Part shown: positions 5,888 through 5,957 of the stretch, one piece after another
Layout of the letters: each line of letters begins with the position of its first letter
Position numbering within the stretch: position 1 is the stretch's first letter
Origin: Thermomicrobiales bacterium
GTDB taxonomy: Bacteria; Chloroflexota; Chloroflexia; Thermomicrobiales; UBA6265
Reading direction: 5' to 3'
Assembly: GCA_025928535.1 (NCBI GenBank)
Contig: JAICJJ010000198.1
Span: 1 to 5,957, forward strand
Length of the DNA: 5,957 nt
Notes under the pieces: generated by a model
What the model saw: the letters and a program-made list of their open reading frames with translations, nothing else
What the model was told of the DNA's origin: nothing
The model's database searches: none
Program-made: the position numbers and the translations under genes

Positions 5888-5957
5888 ATGGCCGATGACA
5901 CGCCCGACCGCGACCAGATCGTCGTCCCGGTTCATGAAGAAGTGGTCGAGCCGGTCC
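5888..5957 (+). CDS. N-terminal fragment of a possible DUF2382/YsnF-like protein (runs off the edge)
   Basis: Only 23 codons are visible. They encode an acidic start, MADDTPDRDQ, followed by IVVPVHEEVVEPV. The alternating valine pattern with VPV.EE.VV recalls the repeat of the DUF2382 (YsnF/AvaK) domain, found in stress-related proteins, sometimes with a PRC-barrel domain. A textbook AGGAGG (5875-5880) lies 7 bases before the ATG, so the start is secure. The leader contains two inverted repeats. The family call rests on a short stretch and needs the rest of the gene. Confidence 0.5.
   Translation, partial: MADDTPDRDQIVVPVHEEVVEPV

Overview
The window is a high-GC stretch of bacterial chromosome. 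It holds four well-recognised genes, two small or unfamiliar ones, and the first codons of another gene at the right edge. The high GC, the use of GTG and TTG starts and, above all, a small cysteine-rich protein behind a Tat-type leader beginning MDRRQFD suggest a Chloroflexota bacterium, possibly near Thermomicrobia/Sphaerobacter. This placement rests on recalled protein style and is tentative. No rRNA, tRNA, CRISPR array, transposase or phage gene was seen.

Left part (1-3315). The edge carries a REP-like GC-rich palindromic repeat (5-101), followed by a gene-poor leader. Three plus-strand genes then follow in an apparent operon: a short three-helix NfeD-family protein (297-905), a flotillin very like Bacillus FloT/YuaG (995-2524), and a PlsC-type lysophospholipid acyltransferase (GTG start, 2578-3315). 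The first two form the classic NfeD-flotillin pair, like yuaF-yuaG, which organises membrane microdomains. The acyltransferase adds a plausible lipid-modifying partner.

Middle (3332-4841). MreB lies on the minus strand, convergent with the acyltransferase; the stop codons are 16 bp apart. A strong Shine-Dalgarno sequence fixes its start at a TTG at 4390, and an extended -10 promoter lies about 130 bp upstream. mreC and mreD are not adjacent. The divergent region between mreB and the next gene carries a second good promoter (4758-4785) pointing right.

Right part (4842-5957). First comes the Tat-leader protein with 16 cysteines. A roughly 340-bp region without a convincing gene follows; it holds a good sigma70-like promoter, several small hairpins and a short stretch that reads like a decayed HNH/endonuclease VII motif. 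Then comes an unknown 64-residue basic protein (5581-5775). A structured leader precedes the first 23 codons of a gene whose N-terminus resembles DUF2382/YsnF stress proteins.

No clearly new multi-gene system was found. The most distinctive items are the cysteine-rich exported protein, the flotillin operon with its acyltransferase, and the leader structures at the right end.
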